Positions 62,643-64,000 of a stretch of DNA of 64,000 nucleotides are shown here, in pieces. Within the stretch, counting starts at the first letter, position 1. Each line of letters starts with the position of its first letter. The stretch is from Streptomyces sp. CB01580 (GTDB taxonomy: Bacteria; Actinomycetota; Actinomycetes; Streptomycetales; Streptomycetaceae), in NCBI RefSeq assembly GCF_001905795.1, contig NZ_LIXJ01000004.1, forward strand, positions 366,409-430,408, in the 5' to 3' direction. The translations under genes and the position numbers were made by a program. The notes beneath the pieces were generated by a model. The model was not told the origin of the DNA, made no database searches, and was given only the letters and a program-made list of their open reading frames with translations.

Positions 62643-64000
62643 CTAAGCCTTGGCCCGCACCCGGGACGCCACCCACGCCCCCACCAGCGCCACCCCCGCC
62701 ATCGGCAGGAAGACCGCCGCGAACGCCCCCGGATGCGAACCGGACCCGCCCGCCGCCACCGCCTCGTGCACGGCACCCACCGTCCCGCCGCCGAGCGCCG
62801 CGAAGGCGGCACCGCCCGCGGCGAGCAGCAGGACGTTGGACAACCCGTCGGAGATCTGGAGGGCGGCGGAGTTCGCCCCGGCCTCCTCCGGCGCCGACAG
62901 CTTCAGCAGCAGCACGCTCGTCGACGCGATCACCATGCCCATGCCGAAGCAGCCGAAGGCCCAGGCCACGGCGAGGGTCCAGACCGGCACGGCGTCGATC
63001 AGCACGGACGGCGCGGCGGCGATCGCGGCGGCGACCAGCACCATGCCGCCCACCATCAGGCGTTCCCGGTACGGCTCCAGGCGCGGCCGGGACTGCACGA
63101 ACGAACCGAGAGCCCAGGTCCCGCCCCCGGCCGCGAGCGAGAGCCCGGCCAGCGTCGGGCTCAGCCCACGCTCGGTCACCAGCATCAGCGGTACGAACGA
63201 CTCGGCGGCGATGAACGAACCGGCCGCCACCCCGCGCAACAGCACCACGGACGGCAGTCCGCGCGCCGCCCGGCCGGTACCCGGCGGCAGCAACCCGCGC
63301 ACGGCGGGCACGAGCAGGGCGAAGCCCGCGGCGGCCGGCAGCAGCGCGAACCAGTTCCGCTGCTGCCCGGCGTACTGGAGCAGTCCGGCGCCCAGCGAGA
63401 TGCCGAGCGCGAGCAGGATGCGACGGCGGTCGTACGGTTCGGCGCCCGCCGAGGGGTCGGGCGGCCCAGAGGCCCGGCGCCGGATCGCGGGCAGCGCGAG
63501 CGCCAGCGGGAACACCACCAGTACGGGGATGCCGATGAAGACCCACCGCCACCCCAGGTGTTCGGTCACCGTGCCGGAGGCGAGCGGCCCGACGACGGAC
63601 GGGATCACCCAGCTCGCCGCGAACGCCGCCATGATCGACGGTCGCAGCCGCTCCGGATAGGCCCGGCTGATCACCACGTACAGCGCCACGATCACCAGCC
63701 CGCCGCCGAGCCCCTGCACGGCCCGCCCCGCGACGAACAGCCACATGGTCCCCGCGGTCCCGGACAGCAGCAGCCCGACCCCGAACGCGCTGATCCCGGC
63801 GGCGAGCGGCCCCAGCGGCCCCCGCCGGTCGGCCCACTGCCCGGACAGCACCATGGCGAACAGGCTGGTCGTGAAGTACGCGGAGAACGCGAACGCGTAC
63901 AGCGGAATACCGTCCAGCTCCCGCGCGGCCACCGGCATCGCGGTCCCCACGGCGGTCGCCTCGAAGGCGATCAGGAACACGACGGAGACGATGCCGATGC
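62643..64000 (-). CDS. MFS transporter (5' end outside window)
   Basis: At least 452 codons; the frame is still open at the right edge (RIGIVSVVFLIAFEATAVGT), so the start lies beyond 64000. Fourteen-TM-like pattern with LSGQWADRRGPLGPLAAGIS, AGRAVQGLGGGLVIVALYVV (motif C), YPERLRPSIMAAFAASWVIP and GPLASGTVTEHLGWRWVFIG. These are marks of DHA2-type drug exporters. The C-terminus (GAWVASRVRAKA) is cytoplasmic. Substrate unknown. Confidence 0.88.
   Translation of the reverse strand, partial: IGIVSVVFLIAFEATAVGTAMPVAARELDGIPLYAFAFSAYFTTSLFAMVLSGQWADRRGPLGPLAAGISAFGVGLLLSGTAGTMWLFVAGRAVQGLGGGLVIVALYVVISRAYPERLRPSIMAAFAASWVIPSVVGPLASGTVTEHLGWRWVFIGIPVLVVFPLALALPAIRRRASGPPDPSAGAEPYDRRRILLALGISLGAGLLQYAGQQRNWFALLPAAAGFALLVPAVRGLLPPGTGRAARGLPSVVLLRGVAAGSFIAAESFVPLMLVTERGLSPTLAGLSLAAGGGTWALGSFVQSRPRLEPYRERLMVGGMVLVAAAIAAAPSVLIDAVPVWTLAVAWAFGCFGMGMVIASTSVLLLKLSAPEEAGANSAALQISDGLSNVLLLAAGGAAFAALGGGTVGAVHEAVAAGGSGSHPGAFAAVFLPMAGVALVGAWVASRVRAKA

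Noticed and set aside
62200..62646. Plus-strand frame of 148 codons near the helicase start
   Set aside because: No ribosome site, low-complexity composition, overlaps the helicase promoter; not protein-like.

Overview
The window is chromosomal DNA of a Streptomyces or a very close relative. It has very high GC with G/C at almost every third codon position, frequent GTG starts, strong GGAGG-type ribosome sites, an SsgA-like sporulation protein, DasR-type operators on N-acetylglucosamine PTS genes, a CysO/CysM/Mec sulfur-carrier system and many small lipoproteins and membrane proteins. The gene order (rph/rdgB, nagF-nagE1-nagE2, membrane-anchored PemK, cysM/cysO/mec, DUF2017/clpS, pncB, immune-inhibitor-A protease, ssgG, FAD oxidase, TPR, hppD, AsnC regulator, Opu-type transporter) matches what I remember of the Streptomyces core chromosome. 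No biosynthetic cluster, prophage, CRISPR array or intact insertion sequence is visible.

Layout. 1-4.8 kb: end of a winged-helix-like gene, a small membrane protein, a lipoprotein, and a translationally coupled MFS exporter/TetR pair with a nested palindromic operator. 5-12 kb: DUF445 membrane protein, SGNH esterase, DUF1707 protein and an ABC-2 exporter of one ATPase and two permeases. 12.2-18.4 kb: a class A penicillin-binding protein, a SugE/Gdx guanidinium exporter behind a probable guanidine-III riboswitch, a GroES-like protein, DUF3618, Bcp peroxidase and a ProP-like transporter. 18.5-20.1 kb: two overlapping HNH nuclease genes built from repeated IDTSHF-type modules, followed by an odd class-I tRNA with a UAG anticodon. 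20.1-25.7 kb: rdgB, lipoprotein, rph, then the GlcNAc PTS genes with three dre sites. 25.9-33.7 kb: metallo-hydrolase, PemK-like toxin, cysM-cysO with a Cys-containing leader peptide, Mec JAMM protease, permease remnant, DUF2017, clpS, pncB, a miniature inverted-repeat element and pncA.

33.8-46.6 kb: a hypothetical protein, a large secreted M6 metalloprotease, a small membrane protein, two RDD membrane proteins, SsgG, a GlcD-like flavoprotein, a TPR membrane protein, HPPD and a divergent AsnC/Lrp regulator. 46.6-50.8 kb: a four-gene glycine-betaine/choline-type ABC transporter with overlapping genes. 50.9-54.8 kb: an ArsR-type regulator with a clear operator, a heptanucleotide microsatellite, a small protein, an MFS exporter, a Lon-like protease and an IclR regulator. 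55.2-60.1 kb: three large or medium secreted proteins, two of them clearly paralogous and one ending in a WxL-like domain; this is the least explained block. 60.4-64 kb: a DEAD-type helicase, a decayed fragment and an MFS transporter running off the edge.

The genes that work together most clearly are: nagF/nagE1/nagE2 (GlcNAc uptake under DasR); cysO-cysM-mec (thiocarboxylate cysteine synthesis, probably under cysteine-responsive leader control); pncB and pncA (NAD salvage); clpS-DUF2017; hppD with its AsnC regulator; and the Opu-type transporter. Intergenic regions are unusually rich in short tandem repeats (7, 11, 14, 15, 22 and 30 bp periods).
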